A stretch of DNA of 64,000 nt from Propionibacterium sp. (GCA_012517965.1 JAAYTZ010000018.1:62001-126000), one strand, 5' to 3'. Counted from the first letter of the stretch, positions 10,946-22,002 are shown. Translations and numbers: made by a program. The notes: a model not told the origin generated them from the letters alone.

Positions 10946-13363
10946 CTAGCCCGCCTGCACGCGGAACACGTCGAACACCCCGGACACCCGGCGCATCGCC
11001 GCGATCACGTTGTCGAGGTGGCGCGGGTCGGGGGTCTCGAACGTCAACCGGAGCGTGAATTCGCCGTTGCGGCTCGCCCGGCCGTTCGCCGAAATGATGT
11101 TCATGTGCATGTCGGACAGCACCCGCGTCACCTCCGACAGCAGGCCCGCCCGGTCGATGGCGTCCACCTGGACGGCGACCAGGTAGGCGGCGTTGGCGGT
11201 CGGCGTCCAGGTGACCGGCACGATGCGTTCCGGGGTGCGCAGGAGGCTGCGCACGTTGGAGCAGTGGGCGCGGTGGACGCTGATGCCCTCCTCGCGGGTC
11301 ACGAAGCCGACGATGTCGTCCCCGGGCACGGGCATGCAGCACTTGGCCAGCTTCACCCACACGTCGGGATCGCCGTCCACGACGACGCCGGTCGAGTTCA
11401 GCCGCTTCCGGATCGACCGTCCCGTGAGCACGGGCTCACCGACGGCGGACGCCTCGGCCGCGGCGTCCCCGCCGCCCATGGAGTCGATCAGTTGCTCCAC
11501 GACGGCCTGCGCGCTGATGCGGTGCTCCCCCACCGCGGCGAACAGAGCGTTGGCGTCCACCAGGTGGAAGTGCTGGGCGACGGCCGCCAGGTGTTCGGGT
11601 GTCATCGTCCGCGCGATCGACAGGCCCCGGCGGCGCAGTTGCTTGGTCAGCGACTCCTTGCCGTGCTCGATCGACTCGTCGCGCCGCTCCCGGGTGAAGT
11701 ACTGCCGGATCTTCGACCGCGCCCGCTGGGTCTTGACGAAGGACAGCCAGTCCCGGCTCGGGCCGGCGTTCTGGGCCCGGGAGGTGATGATGTCGACGAT
11801 CATCCCCATCTCGAGGGTCGAGTCGAGGGGCACCAGGCGGTTGTTGACGCGGGCGCCGATGCAGCGGTGCCCGACCTCGGTGTGGATCGCATACGCGAAG
11901 TCGACCGGGGTCGACCCTTGTGGCAGCGAGATGACGTCGCCCTTCGGGCTGTAGACGAAGACCTCGTTCCTGGCGATCTCCTCGCGGAAGGTGTCGAGGA
12001 ACTCCCCGGAGTCCTCGGTCTCCTTCTGCCACTCCGAGATCGACTGCACCCAGTTGATCTCGCTGCCCTCGGCCTTGCCCTCCTTGTACTTCCAGTGGGC
12101 GGCGACCCCGCTCTCGGCCTCCTCGTGCATCTTGTGGGTGCGGATCTGCAACTCCACCGGACGCCCCGCCGGCCCCAGCACCGTCGTGTGCAGCGACTGG
12201 TAGAGGTTGAACTTGGGCATGGCGATGTAGTCCTTGAACCGCCCCGGGAGCGGACGCCAGCGCGCGTGCACCACGCCCAGCACGTCGTAGCAGTCGCGCT
12301 TGTCCTCCACCAGCACCCGGAGCCCCACCAGGTCGTAGATCTCGTAGAAGTCGCGGCCGCGGACCATCATCTTCTGGTAGATCGAGTAGTAGTGCTTGGG
12401 TCGGCCGGTGACGGTCGCCTTGATGTGGGCGGCGGCCAGGTCGGCCTTCACCTGGTCGATGACGGTGTGCATGAACTCGTCGCGCATGGGGGCCCGCTCG
12501 GCGACCATGTTGACGATCTCGCGGTAGATCTTCGGCTCGAGCACCTCGAAGCTGAGGTCCTCCAGTTCCCACTTGATGGCGTTCATGCCGAGGCGGTGGG
12601 CCAGTGGGGCGAAGATCTCGAGCGTGTCGCGGGCGATCCGCCTCTGCTTGTCCTGGCTCAGGAAGTGGATCGTCCGCATGTTGTGCAGGCGGTCGGCCAG
12701 CTTGATGATGAGGACGCGGATGTCCCGGCTCATCGCGACGACCATCTTGCGGATCGTCTCGGCCTTGGCGTTCTCGCCGTAGGTCAGCTTGTCGAGCTTC
12801 GTGACGCCGTCTACCATCCTGGCGACCGTGTCACCGAACTCCTCGCGGAGCTGGTCGAGGCTGTAGTTGGTGTCCTCCACGGTGTCGTGCAGCAGCGCGG
12901 CCACCACGGTGGGTTCGGTCATCCCCAGCCCGGCCAGGATCGTCGCCACGGCGAGCGGGTGGGTGATGTACGGGTCGCCGCTCTTGCGGGTCTGCTCGGC
13001 GTGCAGCCGCGCCGCGGTGCGGTAGGCGCGCTCGATCAGGGCCGTGTCGATCTTCGGGTGGTGGGCACGCATGGCGCTGAGCAGCGGATCCAGCTGGGAG
13101 GAGTGGGGGGTGCGCGTGCCACCGAGGCGTGCCAGCACCTGCCGCATGCTCAGGCGCGGCTGTTCGGTCGCGGGGACCTCCGGCTGACGGGTCGGCGGCG
13201 GAGCTGCCGCGACGGCGGCGGTGGCGGCGGCGTCCGCGGTGACCGGGGCGGGCACCGGCACGGCAGCCGGACGCGCCATGCTGGGCAGCCCCATGATGAG
13301 GGCGTCGGCCTCCGAGACCCTCGGCGTGTCCGCAGCGCGCCGTGTCTCCCGCTCGCCAGCCAC
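10946..13363 (-). CDS. relA: RelA/SpoT bifunctional (p)ppGpp synthetase/hydrolase
   Basis: HD (AALLHDTVEDTNYSLDQLREEFGDTVA), synthetase, TGS and ACT domains. Confidence 0.95.
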   Translation of the reverse strand: MAGERETRRAADTPRVSEADALIMGLPSMARPAAVPVPAPVTADAAATAAVAAAPPPTRQPEVPATEQPRLSMRQVLARLGGTRTPHSSQLDPLLSAMRAHHPKIDTALIERAYRTAARLHAEQTRKSGDPYITHPLAVATILAGLGMTEPTVVAALLHDTVEDTNYSLDQLREEFGDTVARMVDGVTKLDKLTYGENAKAETIRKMVVAMSRDIRVLIIKLADRLHNMRTIHFLSQDKQRRIARDTLEIFAPLAHRLGMNAIKWELEDLSFEVLEPKIYREIVNMVAERAPMRDEFMHTVIDQVKADLAAAHIKATVTGRPKHYYSIYQKMMVRGRDFYEIYDLVGLRVLVEDKRDCYDVLGVVHARWRPLPGRFKDYIAMPKFNLYQSLHTTVLGPAGRPVELQIRTHKMHEEAESGVAAHWKYKEGKAEGSEINWVQSISEWQKETEDSGEFLDTFREEIARNEVFVYSPKGDVISLPQGSTPVDFAYAIHTEVGHRCIGARVNNRLVPLDSTLEMGMIVDIITSRAQNAGPSRDWLSFVKTQRARSKIRQYFTRERRDESIEHGKESLTKQLRRRGLSIARTMTPEHLAAVAQHFHLVDANALFAAVGEHRISAQAVVEQLIDSMGGGDAAAEASAVGEPVLTGRSIRKRLNSTGVVVDGDPDVWVKLAKCCMPVPGDDIVGFVTREEGISVHRAHCSNVRSLLRTPERIVPVTWTPTANAAYLVAVQVDAIDRAGLLSEVTRVLSDMHMNIISANGRASRNGEFTLRLTFETPDPRHLDNVIAAMRRVSGVFDVFRVQAG

Positions 13364-13481
13364 GATCCACCCCCTCCCGGCGCCCGAATCGGCTCCCCCC
13401 GGTGGGGAGAGTGTAGATCGGTCGGCGGGGCGACCGCGCCCGCCACCCGGTGCGGGCGGCGCAGCGGCCTCCGGCGCGGGG

Positions 13482-14036
13482 TCAGACGGTGACGACGGCC
13501 GAGTAGGAGTCGATGCCGGCGGCGTCGAGGACGCCGCGCCCGCCGAGGAAGCCCAACTCCATGAGGACGGCCACGTGGACGAGTTGGGCGCCCAACTTCT
13601 TGAGCAGGGCGGCCGTGGCGGCCACCGTGCCGCCGGTGGCCAGGATGTCGTCGACGACCATGACCCGGGCGCCGGGCCACAGCGAGTCGTGCAGGATCGT
13701 CAGCGTCTCGTGCCCGTACTCCAGCGTGAACTGCTGCTCGAGCACCCGGCCCGGGAGTTTGCCGGGCTTGCGCACGGGCACGAAACCCGCCCCGAGCTCC
13801 AGGGCGACCGGGGCGGCGAAGATGAAGCCGCGGGCCTCCATGCCCACGACGACGTCGATCGGGCCCGGGGCGTGCGCCACGAGTTCGTCGATCGACGCGC
13901 GCAGGCCCTCCGGCCGCTCCAGCAGCGGTGTGATGTCCTTGAACACGACGCCGGGCTTCGGCCAGTCCGGTACGTCGCGGATCAGGTCGAGGATCAACCG
14001 CTGGTTGGCGTTGTGTTCCTGGGGCACGGTCGTCAC
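13482..14036 (-). CDS. apt: Adenine phosphoribosyltransferase
   Basis: DVPDWPKPGVVFKDITPLL; VMVVDDILATGGT. Confidence 0.95.
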   Translation of the reverse strand: MTTVPQEHNANQRLILDLIRDVPDWPKPGVVFKDITPLLERPEGLRASIDELVAHAPGPIDVVVGMEARGFIFAAPVALELGAGFVPVRKPGKLPGRVLEQQFTLEYGHETLTILHDSLWPGARVMVVDDILATGGTVAATAALLKKLGAQLVHVAVLMELGFLGGRGVLDAAGIDSYSAVVTV

Positions 14037-15229
14037 GTCTTCTTCCTCTCGGCGCGGCTGGTCCGGATCGGCTGATGGCGCTCGCCGGCCGGCGCGGAGG
14101 CGGGCGGCTGCGTGAAGGCCGTCTCGCCCGGGAGATGATCGGCGGGGACCGCGGCGAGACGCTCGGGCGCGACGGCGACCGCCCCGGCCGTGGCGATCGG
14201 CACCGCCGGAACCTGGGTCCCCTTGCGGGCGGCGCGCCGGGCCAGCCGGGCCCGGTGCTCCTTCATGGCGGGCTCCGCCTCCCGCATCAGCGCCAGGAGC
14301 GGGGTGGCGATGAACACCGAGCTGTACGCGCCGGCGATCATGCCGACGAAGAGGGCCAGGCCCAGGTCCTTCAAGGGCCCGACACCGAGGATGAAGGTGC
14401 CCGCGAACAGCAGCGCGGCGACCGGCAGCACGCCGATGATCGTGGTGTTGATCGACCGGACCAGCACCTGGTTCACCGCGGCGTTGGCCGCCTCCGAGTA
14501 GGTGCGGTTCTGCCTTTCCAGGCCCCGCACGTTCTCGCGCACCTTGTCGAACACCACGACCGTGTCGTACAGCGAGTAGCCGAGGATGGTCAGCATGCCG
14601 ATGAGGCTGGCGGGGCTGAACGCGAACTGCAGGATCGCGAACACACCGAGCGTGACGATCAGGTCGTGGAGCAGCGCCACGATGGCGGCCACCGACATCT
14701 TCCAGTCCCGGAAGTAGGCCCAGATCATCAGGCTGACCAGCACGAGGAACACCACCAGCGCGATCAGCCCCTGCTGGGTGATCTGCTGGCCCCAGGTGGC
14801 GCCGATCAGGCTGTTGGCGACCTGCTCCGGCGCCAGCCCGGCCTCCTGGGCGAGGGCGGCGCGCATCGTGCCGAGCTCCTCGGCGTCCAACGACCGGGTC
14901 TCGACCCGCACCTGCCGGTCGCCGATCGTGCTGACCTGGATGTCGGCCATGCCCGGCAGCCCGGCCCCCTGCGCGACCCGCCGGTAGTCGTCGATCGAGG
15001 TCGCCGTGACCGTGGTCGGCACCGTGAACGCCGTGCCACCCCGGAAGTCGATCGACAGGTTCAGCCGGAACACGGCCAGGGCCAGCCCCGCGATCAGGAT
15101 CAGGACGCCGGAGAAGACGAACCAGCGCTTCCAGCGGCCCACGAACTCGAAGGCCAACTGCCCCGTGTAGAGGCGGTGGGTCAGCCCCATCGTGCCGGAC
15201 CGGCCGGCGCCCGTCGCGGTGTCGCTCAT
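14033..15229 (-). CDS. secF: Protein translocase subunit SecF
   Basis: LSIDFRGGTAF; GYSLYDTVVVFDKVREN; ATGA overlap with apt. Confidence 0.95.
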   Translation of the reverse strand: MSDTATGAGRSGTMGLTHRLYTGQLAFEFVGRWKRWFVFSGVLILIAGLALAVFRLNLSIDFRGGTAFTVPTTVTATSIDDYRRVAQGAGLPGMADIQVSTIGDRQVRVETRSLDAEELGTMRAALAQEAGLAPEQVANSLIGATWGQQITQQGLIALVVFLVLVSLMIWAYFRDWKMSVAAIVALLHDLIVTLGVFAILQFAFSPASLIGMLTILGYSLYDTVVVFDKVRENVRGLERQNRTYSEAANAAVNQVLVRSINTTIIGVLPVAALLFAGTFILGVGPLKDLGLALFVGMIAGAYSSVFIATPLLALMREAEPAMKEHRARLARRAARKGTQVPAVPIATAGAVAVAPERLAAVPADHLPGETAFTQPPASAPAGERHQPIRTSRAERKKT

Positions 15230-16938
15230 CGGTTCCCCTCCCCCGCGGTCGCCGGCCGCCGGCGCGCCGCCGGCGAGCGTCGGCTCACACCCATGTGCTC
15301 GGCCTCGAACCCCGAGAACCGGCGTCCCTCGCCCCAGAACCGCGTGCGGCCCAGCAGCGTCACCAGCGGCTTGGTGAAGAAGAACACCAGCAGGATGTCG
15401 ATGATCGTCGTCAGGCCCAGCGTGAACGCGAAGCCCTTCACCGCGCCGATCGCCAGGACGAACAGCACCACGGCGGCGAGCAGCGAGACGGCGTCCGCGA
15501 TCAGGATGGTCTTGCGGGAGCCCACCCAGCCGGCCTCGATCGCGCTGCGCAGGCTGCGGCCCTCGCGCACCTCGTCCCGGATGCGCTCGAAGAAGATGAT
15601 GAACGAGTCCGCCGTGACGCCGATGGCGACGATCGCGCCGGCGATGCCCGGCAGGTTGAGCGCGAAGCCCATCCCCTCGCCGAGCAGCACCATCAACGCG
15701 TAGGTCATCGCCGCCGCCAGCGCCAGCGAGGCGATCACCACGATGGCCAGCGCGCGGTAGTAGACGATCGAGTAGGCGACGACCAGGGCCAGGCCGATGA
15801 GGCCCGCGATGATGCCGGCCTGCAGTTGCTCACCGCCGAGGGTCGGGGACACCGTGTTCTGCTCCGACAGGGTGAACGACAGCGGCAGCGCGCCGTACTT
15901 GAGCACGTTCGCCAGGTCCTGGGCGGACGCCAGCGTGAAGTTGCCCGAGATCTCCGCGGAGCCGCCCGGGATGCCGTTCGGCGTCTTGATCGGGTCGATC
16001 TCGGGGTAGGAGATCACCCGGCTGTCCAGCACGATCGCGAAGGCGTTCTGGGGCGACTGCTTCTTGGCCAGCGCCTTCGTGGCCTCCTCGAAGATCGCCG
16101 CACCCTCGCTGTTGAACTGCAGGGTGACCACCGGCGCCAGCTGGCCCTGCGGAACCCCGGCCGCGGCGGAGGTGACCTGGTTCCCCTTGAGGATCACCGG
16201 GCCGAGGAGGAACTTGAGGGTCCCCTCCCGGTCGCAGGTGATGAGGGGCTGGTCGGTGACGTCGGGGAACGGGTCTCCGCACTGATAGGCGGCGAAGTCG
16301 GCCTCGTCGCGCCCCGTCGGGGTCCAGGCGAGCGCCTCCGCGGTCGTCGGCTGCTTCTCCGCCGGGACGGTGGGCCGCGGGGTCGGCGGCAGGGTCGGCA
16401 GCTGGGGCAGCGGGCGGCGGTTGGGCGTGGGCACCACGGTCGGGGCGGCGCTCGGGTCGGCCGCCGCCACCGTCGCGGCCGGGCTGGGCGCGCCGGACGC
16501 CGACGGCTCGGCGCTGGGCTCCGCCGACGGCTGCGGCTGCGGCGCCACCACCTGGTCGATGGCGTAGACCGGACGGAAGTGCAGCTGGGCCGTCTGGCCG
16601 ACCATCTGGTTGAGCTTGTCGGGGGCCACGTTGGGGACGGCGACCACGATCTGGTTGTCACCGGAGGTCGAGACCACCGACTCGCCGACGCCGAGGGAGT
16701 CGACGCGCTGCTGGATGATCGTGCGCGCCTGCTCGAGGCTCTCCCGGTCGACGGCCCCCTGACCCGACACGTTCGCCGCGGTCAGCGTGATCGTGGTGCC
16801 GCCGCGCAGGTCGAGGCCCAGCTTCGGCTGCCAGATGTTGTTGACGGCCATGATGACGTACAGCAGGGCCGTGACCGCCAGCACCGTCAGGAGCGTCCGC
16901 AGGGGGTGCTGGTGCGTGTTGGTGCTCTTCGTCGCCAC
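15226..16938 (-). CDS. secD: Protein translocase subunit SecD
   Basis: LGLDLRGGTTITL; GVTADSFIIFFERIRDEVREG. Confidence 0.95.
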   Translation of the reverse strand: MATKSTNTHQHPLRTLLTVLAVTALLYVIMAVNNIWQPKLGLDLRGGTTITLTAANVSGQGAVDRESLEQARTIIQQRVDSLGVGESVVSTSGDNQIVVAVPNVAPDKLNQMVGQTAQLHFRPVYAIDQVVAPQPQPSAEPSAEPSASGAPSPAATVAAADPSAAPTVVPTPNRRPLPQLPTLPPTPRPTVPAEKQPTTAEALAWTPTGRDEADFAAYQCGDPFPDVTDQPLITCDREGTLKFLLGPVILKGNQVTSAAAGVPQGQLAPVVTLQFNSEGAAIFEEATKALAKKQSPQNAFAIVLDSRVISYPEIDPIKTPNGIPGGSAEISGNFTLASAQDLANVLKYGALPLSFTLSEQNTVSPTLGGEQLQAGIIAGLIGLALVVAYSIVYYRALAIVVIASLALAAAMTYALMVLLGEGMGFALNLPGIAGAIVAIGVTADSFIIFFERIRDEVREGRSLRSAIEAGWVGSRKTILIADAVSLLAAVVLFVLAIGAVKGFAFTLGLTTIIDILLVFFFTKPLVTLLGRTRFWGEGRRFSGFEAEHMGVSRRSPAARRRPATAGEGNR

Positions 16939-16956
16939 GAAAGTCCCCGGCCCGGG

Positions 16957-17367
16957 TTACTTGTCGTCGCCGGGGCGCGGGTACGCCCGGAAGTCCTCAG
17001 GTCCCTCGGCGGACACGGGGCCTTCGCCGGTCTCGAACGGCGCTCCCGCGGGACGGTCGGGACCGGACGCCGCATCGTCGGCGTCCTCGTACTCGAACTC
17101 CTCGTCCTCGGCGCGCACGAGCTGGCTGATCGCCGCCTTCGCGATGGTCATCTCGACCCCCGGGGCGATCTCGACGACGGCCTGCGTCCGGCCCAGGTGC
17201 CGCACGGTGCCGTAGATGCCCGAGGTGGTCATCACCCGGGTGCCCACCTCGAGGCTGTTGATGCGCTCGGTCTGCTCCCGCAGGCGGCGCTGCTGCGGCC
17301 GGATCAGCAGGAACCAGAAGACCGCGAAGATCGCGACCAGGGGCAGCAGGGAGGAGATGAGGTCCAT
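16957..17367 (-). CDS. yajC: Preprotein translocase subunit YajC
   Basis: FWFLLIRPQQRRLREQTERINSLEVGTRVMTTSGIYGTV. Confidence 0.92.
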   Translation of the reverse strand: MDLISSLLPLVAIFAVFWFLLIRPQQRRLREQTERINSLEVGTRVMTTSGIYGTVRHLGRTQAVVEIAPGVEMTIAKAAISQLVRAEDEEFEYEDADDAASGPDRPAGAPFETGEGPVSAEGPEDFRAYPRPGDDK

Positions 17368-17432
17368 GACGGATCAGGTTCCTTGACGTTCGGAGCGATG
17401 GCACGACCGTCGGCGGACGCGCCCGGGAAAGA

Positions 17433-18497
17433 CTACCCGGTTTCGCCGGGGCCGCCGAAAAGGTCCGGTGCGCCGGCGGCGTCCGGCCCGGGCCGCGGGG
17501 GCGCGAGCCCGAGGTGCCGCCAGGCGCGCGGGGTCGCGACGCGGCCCCGCGGCGTCCGCATCAGGAAGCCCTGCCGGATCAGGAACGGTTCGGCGACCTC
17601 CTCGACGGTCTCGGTCTCCTCCCCCACGCTCATCGCGAGGGTGCCGACACCGACGGGACCGCCGCCGAACCGAACGCACACGGCCTCCAGGACGGCCCGG
17701 TCGAGCCGGTCGAGGCCGAGGGCGTCCACCTCGTAGAGCGCCAGGGCGTCGGCGGCGATCTCAGGGGTGATGACTCCGTCGGCCCTGACCAGCGCGAAGT
17801 CGCGCACGCGGCGCAGCAGCCGGTTCGCGATGCGGGGGGTGCCGCGCGAGCGGGACGCGATGACCGTCGCCGACTCGCGGTCGATGCCGATGCCCAGCAG
17901 GGCCGCCGACCGCTCGACGATGCCGATCAACGGGTCCGTCTCGTAGTAGTCGAGCTGCCCGGTGAAACCGAACCGGTCCCGGAGCGGCCCCGGCAGCAGA
18001 CCCGCCCGCGTGGTGGCGCCGACGAGGGTGAACGGCGGGATCTCCAGGGGGATCTCGGTGGCGCCGGGGCCCTTGCCGACGATGACGTCGACCCGGAAGT
18101 CCTCCATCGCGAGGTAGAGCATCTCCTCGGCGGGCCGGCTCATCCGGTGGATCTCGTCGAGGAAGAACACCTCACCCTCGGCCAGCCCGGACAGGATCGC
18201 CGCCAGGTCGCCGGCGTGCTGGATCGCGGGGCCCGAGCTGATCCGCAGGCCCACGCCCAACTCGTTGGCGATGATCATGGCGAGGGTGGTCTTGCCGAGC
18301 CCGGGGGGCCCCGACAGCAGGACGTGATCGGGCACCCGCCCCCGGCGGCGGGCCGCGGTGAGCACCAGGTCGAGCTGCTCGGCGACCCGCGGCTGCCCCC
18401 GGAACTCGGCCAGGGTGGGCGGACGCAGCGCCGACTCGGCGGCCTTGTCGTCGGGGTGCCGGTGGGGGTCGAGGGGGTCTTCGGCGAGCTTGGCCAT
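17433..18497 (-). CDS. ruvB: Holliday junction helicase RuvB
   Basis: [51 protein letters not shown]. Confidence 0.97.
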   Translation of the reverse strand: MAKLAEDPLDPHRHPDDKAAESALRPPTLAEFRGQPRVAEQLDLVLTAARRRGRVPDHVLLSGPPGLGKTTLAMIIANELGVGLRISSGPAIQHAGDLAAILSGLAEGEVFFLDEIHRMSRPAEEMLYLAMEDFRVDVIVGKGPGATEIPLEIPPFTLVGATTRAGLLPGPLRDRFGFTGQLDYYETDPLIGIVERSAALLGIGIDRESATVIASRSRGTPRIANRLLRRVRDFALVRADGVITPEIAADALALYEVDALGLDRLDRAVLEAVCVRFGGGPVGVGTLAMSVGEETETVEEVAEPFLIRQGFLMRTPRGRVATPRAWRHLGLAPPRPGPDAAGAPDLFGGPGETG

Positions 18498-18506
18498 GCG
18501 CGGCTC

Positions 18507-19121
18507 CTATCGGGTCTTCGCCAGCGTGCGCAGCGCGGCCTTCATGAGGTCGCTCACGCCGAGGCCCGGGTCGTCCTCGGCGAGCGGCGCGACCCGCTCG
18601 ACGGCCGCGGCGGCGTCCCGGGCGGACCAGCCCAGCGACTCCAGGCCGGCGGCGACCTGCTCGCCCCAGCCGGACGCCGCGGAGGCGGGCGGCGGCGAGG
18701 CGGTGCCGGAGGACGAGCCCAGCGCGTTGATCTTGTCGCGCAGCTCGATGACGAGCCGCTCCGCACCCTTGCGGCCGATGCCGGGCACCTTCATCAGGGC
18801 GGTCAGGTTCTCCGAGGACACCGCGGCCCGCAGCTGGTCGGGCGGCAGCACCGACACGCAGGACAGGGCGATCTTCGGTCCGATGCCGGACGCCGACTGC
18901 ACCAGTTCGAAGGCGTCGCGCTCGGCGGCGTCCGCGAACGCGTAGAGGGTCAGGGAGTCCTCCCGCACGATCAGCGTGGTGTGCAGCGTGACGCGCTCGC
19001 CCACGCGCGCGGACGCCGACGTGGCCGGCGTGCAGAGAGCCCGCAGGCCGAAGCCGCCGAGGTCGACGACGAGCCAGGTGACGCCGGCCGCGACCACGGT
19101 GCCGGTCAGGCGGTCGATCAC
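18507..19121 (-). CDS. ruvA: Holliday junction helicase RuvA
   Basis: MIDRLTGTVV..., SGIGPKIAL, VPGIGRKGAERLVIELRDK. Confidence 0.95.
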   Translation of the reverse strand: MIDRLTGTVVAAGVTWLVVDLGGFGLRALCTPATSASARVGERVTLHTTLIVREDSLTLYAFADAAERDAFELVQSASGIGPKIALSCVSVLPPDQLRAAVSSENLTALMKVPGIGRKGAERLVIELRDKINALGSSSGTASPPPASAASGWGEQVAAGLESLGWSARDAAAAVERVAPLAEDDPGLGVSDLMKAALRTLAKTR

Positions 19122-19690
19122 GACAGTCTCCTCTCCCGCGCCCTGGCGCGGCTCGCGGCCCTCCCCGCGGCCAACTCGGCGCGGAGGCGGGCCTCCTCGA
19201 CGCGCCGCAACGCCGGTGCCCGCCACAGGTGGCAGATCGCCAGCGCGACGGCGTCCGCGGCGTCCGGCGGGCGGGGCGGGGCGTCCAGTTTCAGGACGCG
19301 CATCACCATGTGACCGACCTGCTCCTTGTCCGCGCGGCCGGAGCCGGTGATGGCCGCCTTCACCTCGGTGGGGGTGTGCTGGACGACCTGCAGGCCGGCC
19401 CGGGTGCCCACCAGCAGTGCGACCCCGGCCGCCTGCACCGTGCCCATGATGGTGCTCACGTCCCGGCGGGCGAACGGGCGTTCGACGGCCATGGCGTCCG
19501 GCCGGTACTCGGCGATGAACTGCACCAGCGACCGCTCGAGCGCCGCCAGGCGCTGACCCGGCTCCAGGTCGGCGGAGGTGCGCACCACGTCGGCCGCCAG
19601 CAGGACCGGGGAGCGGCCGGGACCGCCCTCGACGACCCCGACACCGCACCGGGTCAGGCCGGGGTCGACGCCCAGCACGCGCATGCCCAC
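19118..19690 (-). CDS. ruvC: Crossover junction endodeoxyribonuclease RuvC
   Basis: MRVLGVDPGLTRCGVGVVEG; DAADAVALAICH. Confidence 0.95.
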   Translation of the reverse strand: MGMRVLGVDPGLTRCGVGVVEGGPGRSPVLLAADVVRTSADLEPGQRLAALERSLVQFIAEYRPDAMAVERPFARRDVSTIMGTVQAAGVALLVGTRAGLQVVQHTPTEVKAAITGSGRADKEQVGHMVMRVLKLDAPPRPPDAADAVALAICHLWRAPALRRVEEARLRAELAAGRAASRARARERRLS

Positions 19691-19817
19691 CCCTCCCGAC
19701 GGGACCCCGCGCCCCGAACGTTTGTTCGGATGCTAGCGGACGCCGGCGCCCCGGCGCGGATCTCGGTCGGCGGGTCGCCGGCGAGCCGCGCGGGGGGCGT
19801 GGCGGTCGCGAGCCGGG

Positions 19818-20609
19818 TCAGTCCTCGTCGAGTTGCGCGAGGATCGCGTCGGGCACGTCCTCGTTCGACCAGACGTCCTGGACGTCGTCGACGTCCTCGA
19901 TCGCGTCGAGCAGCTTGAACAGCTTCGCGGCCTGGTCCTTGTCGGTGACGGCCTGGACGAACTGGGCGCGGAACTCGGTGTCGGCCGACTCGTAGTCCAG
20001 CCCGGCGGCCTGGACCGCCTTGCGGACGTCGACCAGGTTGTTCGGGTCGCAGACGATCTTGAAGGTGTCGCCCTCGTCGGTGATGTCCTCGGGGCCGGCG
20101 TCGAGGGTCGCCTCCAGCAGGTCGTCCTCGGTCACCAGCTTGTCCGGGACGCCGCGCTCGCCGGACGGCTGCTTCTTGGCGACCTCGACGACGCCCTTCC
20201 GGTCGAACACCCGGGCGACCGAGCCCATGTCGGCCATGGTGCCGCCGTTCCGGGTCACCGCGACCTTGACGTCGGCGGCCGAGCGGTTGCGGTTGTCGGT
20301 CAGCACCTCGATCAGGATCGCCACGCCGGCCGGGCCGTACGCCTCGTACATGATGTTGGTGTACTCGACCGACTCGCCCCCCACCCCGGAGCCGCGCTTG
20401 ACCGCACGGTCGATGTTGTCGTTCGGGACCGAGTTCTTCTTGGCCTTCTGGATCGCGTCGTAGAGCGTCGGGTTCCCGCCGGGGTCACCGCCGCCAAGCC
20501 GGGCCGCGACCTCGATCTTCTTGATCAGATTGGCGAAGAGCTTGCCGCGCTTCGCGTCGATCGCCGCCTTCTTGTGCTTCGTGGTGGCCCACTTGGAGTG
20601 ACCGCTCAT
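19818..20609 (-). CDS. yebC: YebC/PmpR-family protein
   Basis: [37 protein letters not shown]. Confidence 0.96.
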   Translation of the reverse strand: MSGHSKWATTKHKKAAIDAKRGKLFANLIKKIEVAARLGGGDPGGNPTLYDAIQKAKKNSVPNDNIDRAVKRGSGVGGESVEYTNIMYEAYGPAGVAILIEVLTDNRNRSAADVKVAVTRNGGTMADMGSVARVFDRKGVVEVAKKQPSGERGVPDKLVTEDDLLEATLDAGPEDITDEGDTFKIVCDPNNLVDVRKAVQAAGLDYESADTEFRAQFVQAVTDKDQAAKLFKLLDAIEDVDDVQDVWSNEDVPDAILAQLDED

Positions 20610-20681
20610 CGGTGTCCGTTCCTGTCGCGAGTTTTTTGCCGCGGCGAGTCTAGTGCACGCGCGCGGACGCCCCCGCTGTGC

Positions 20682-21029
20682 CTACTCGCCGTGCCCCTCC
20701 GCCGGGCGGCGCCAGACCGTCGACTGGGGCCCTCGGTCCCGGGCGGTGGCGTGGATCAGGGTGTTGGCGGCGACCCGCACGCGCCGGTCCTGCGACTGGG
20801 ACGCCCACAGCAGCGCCGCCTCGGTCTCGACCGGATCGAGGACGCCGATGGCCTGCACGGCGGCGTACCGCACGGCGGCGTCCGGGTCGTCGAGGGCGAC
20901 CACGAGCGCATCGAGGGCGGGCAGGGCGGCGTCGCGCAGGTCCGTGAGGCGCAGGACGGCGGCCAGCCGCTGGGCGGGATCCCCGGCGGCGAGCGTGGCG
21001 AGGAGGGTCGCGAGGTGTTCGGCGGTCAT
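20682..21029 (-). CDS. HEAT-repeat-like small protein
   Basis: [45 protein letters not shown]. Confidence 0.65.
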   Translation of the reverse strand: MTAEHLATLLATLAAGDPAQRLAAVLRLTDLRDAALPALDALVVALDDPDAAVRYAAVQAIGVLDPVETEAALLWASQSQDRRVRVAANTLIHATARDRGPQSTVWRRPAEGHGE

Positions 21030-21754
21030 CGGCCGGCGACGTCGAGGGCCTCGGCCAGGGTGAAGTTCCCCACGTAGAGGGCGGTGCCGATGATGGCCCC
21101 GGTGACGCCGAGCGGCACGAGGGTGCGCAGCGCGCGCAGGTCGTCGAGGGAGGCGATGCCGCCCGAGGCGATGACCTCGGCGTCGGTGAGGGCGCACACC
21201 CGGCGCAGCAGGTCGAGGTTGGGGCCGGTCAGCATGCCGTCGGACTGCACGTCGGTGACCACGAAGGTGCGGCACCCGGCGTCGGACAGACGCCGGACCG
21301 CCTCGGCCCAGTCGCCGCCCTCGCGCACCCAGCCGCGGGCCGCCAGCCGGCTGCCCCGGACGTCGATCGCGATGCCGATGCGGTCGCCGTGCTCGGCGAT
21401 GATGCGCTCGCACCAGGCGGGGTTCTCGAGCGCCGCCGTGCCGATGTTGACGCGACGGCAGCCGGTCGCCAACGCCCGTTCGAGGGACGCGTCGTCCCGG
21501 ATGCCCCCCGAGAGTTCGACGTTGAGACTCAGGCGGGCGGTGATCTCGGCGATCCGCTCGGCGTTGGAGCCCCGGCCGAACGCGGCGTCGAGATCGACGA
21601 GGTGGAGCCACTGGGCGCCGGCGTCCTGCCAGCGCAGGGCGGCGGCGAGGGGGTCGCCGAAGACCTTCTCGGAGCCCGCGATGCCCTGGGTCAACTGGAC
21701 GGCCTGGCCCCCCTGGATGTCCACGGCCGGGAGGAGGTACAGCGAATCGGTCAC
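21026..21754 (-). CDS. hisA: HisA/PriA phosphoribosyl isomerase
   Basis: [41 protein letters not shown]. Confidence 0.93.
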   Translation of the reverse strand: MTDSLYLLPAVDIQGGQAVQLTQGIAGSEKVFGDPLAAALRWQDAGAQWLHLVDLDAAFGRGSNAERIAEITARLSLNVELSGGIRDDASLERALATGCRRVNIGTAALENPAWCERIIAEHGDRIGIAIDVRGSRLAARGWVREGGDWAEAVRRLSDAGCRTFVVTDVQSDGMLTGPNLDLLRRVCALTDAEVIASGGIASLDDLRALRTLVPLGVTGAIIGTALYVGNFTLAEALDVAGR

Positions 21755-21802
21755 CGGGGAAGGGTAGCGTCCGGCCCAACCACGGGGCGCCCCGACCTCA
21801 CC

Positions 21803-21935
21803 CCCGGACGCCTCGGGCGAGCCACGCTTCCTCGGGTGGGCGACGGGACGCCTCGGGCCGGCCACGTTCCCTCGGGTTCCTGCCCGAGCGTCCGTCGCGA
21901 ACCCGAGGCGGCCGGGGGTCGAGGGGCCCGAAGGG
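21803..21935. repeat. CTCGGG/CCCGAG intergenic repeat cluster (his cluster, hisA side)
   Basis: Contains CTCGGGTTCCTGCCCGAGCGTCCGTCGCGAACCCGAGGCG at 21871-21910, shared with 23058-23097. Confidence 0.85.
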
Positions 21936-22002
21936 GGAGACCTGGGAGCCCTCCCCTGTGGATAACCGGGCAGCCGCGGCGCAGACGTGGTGGGGTGTGC
22001 TC

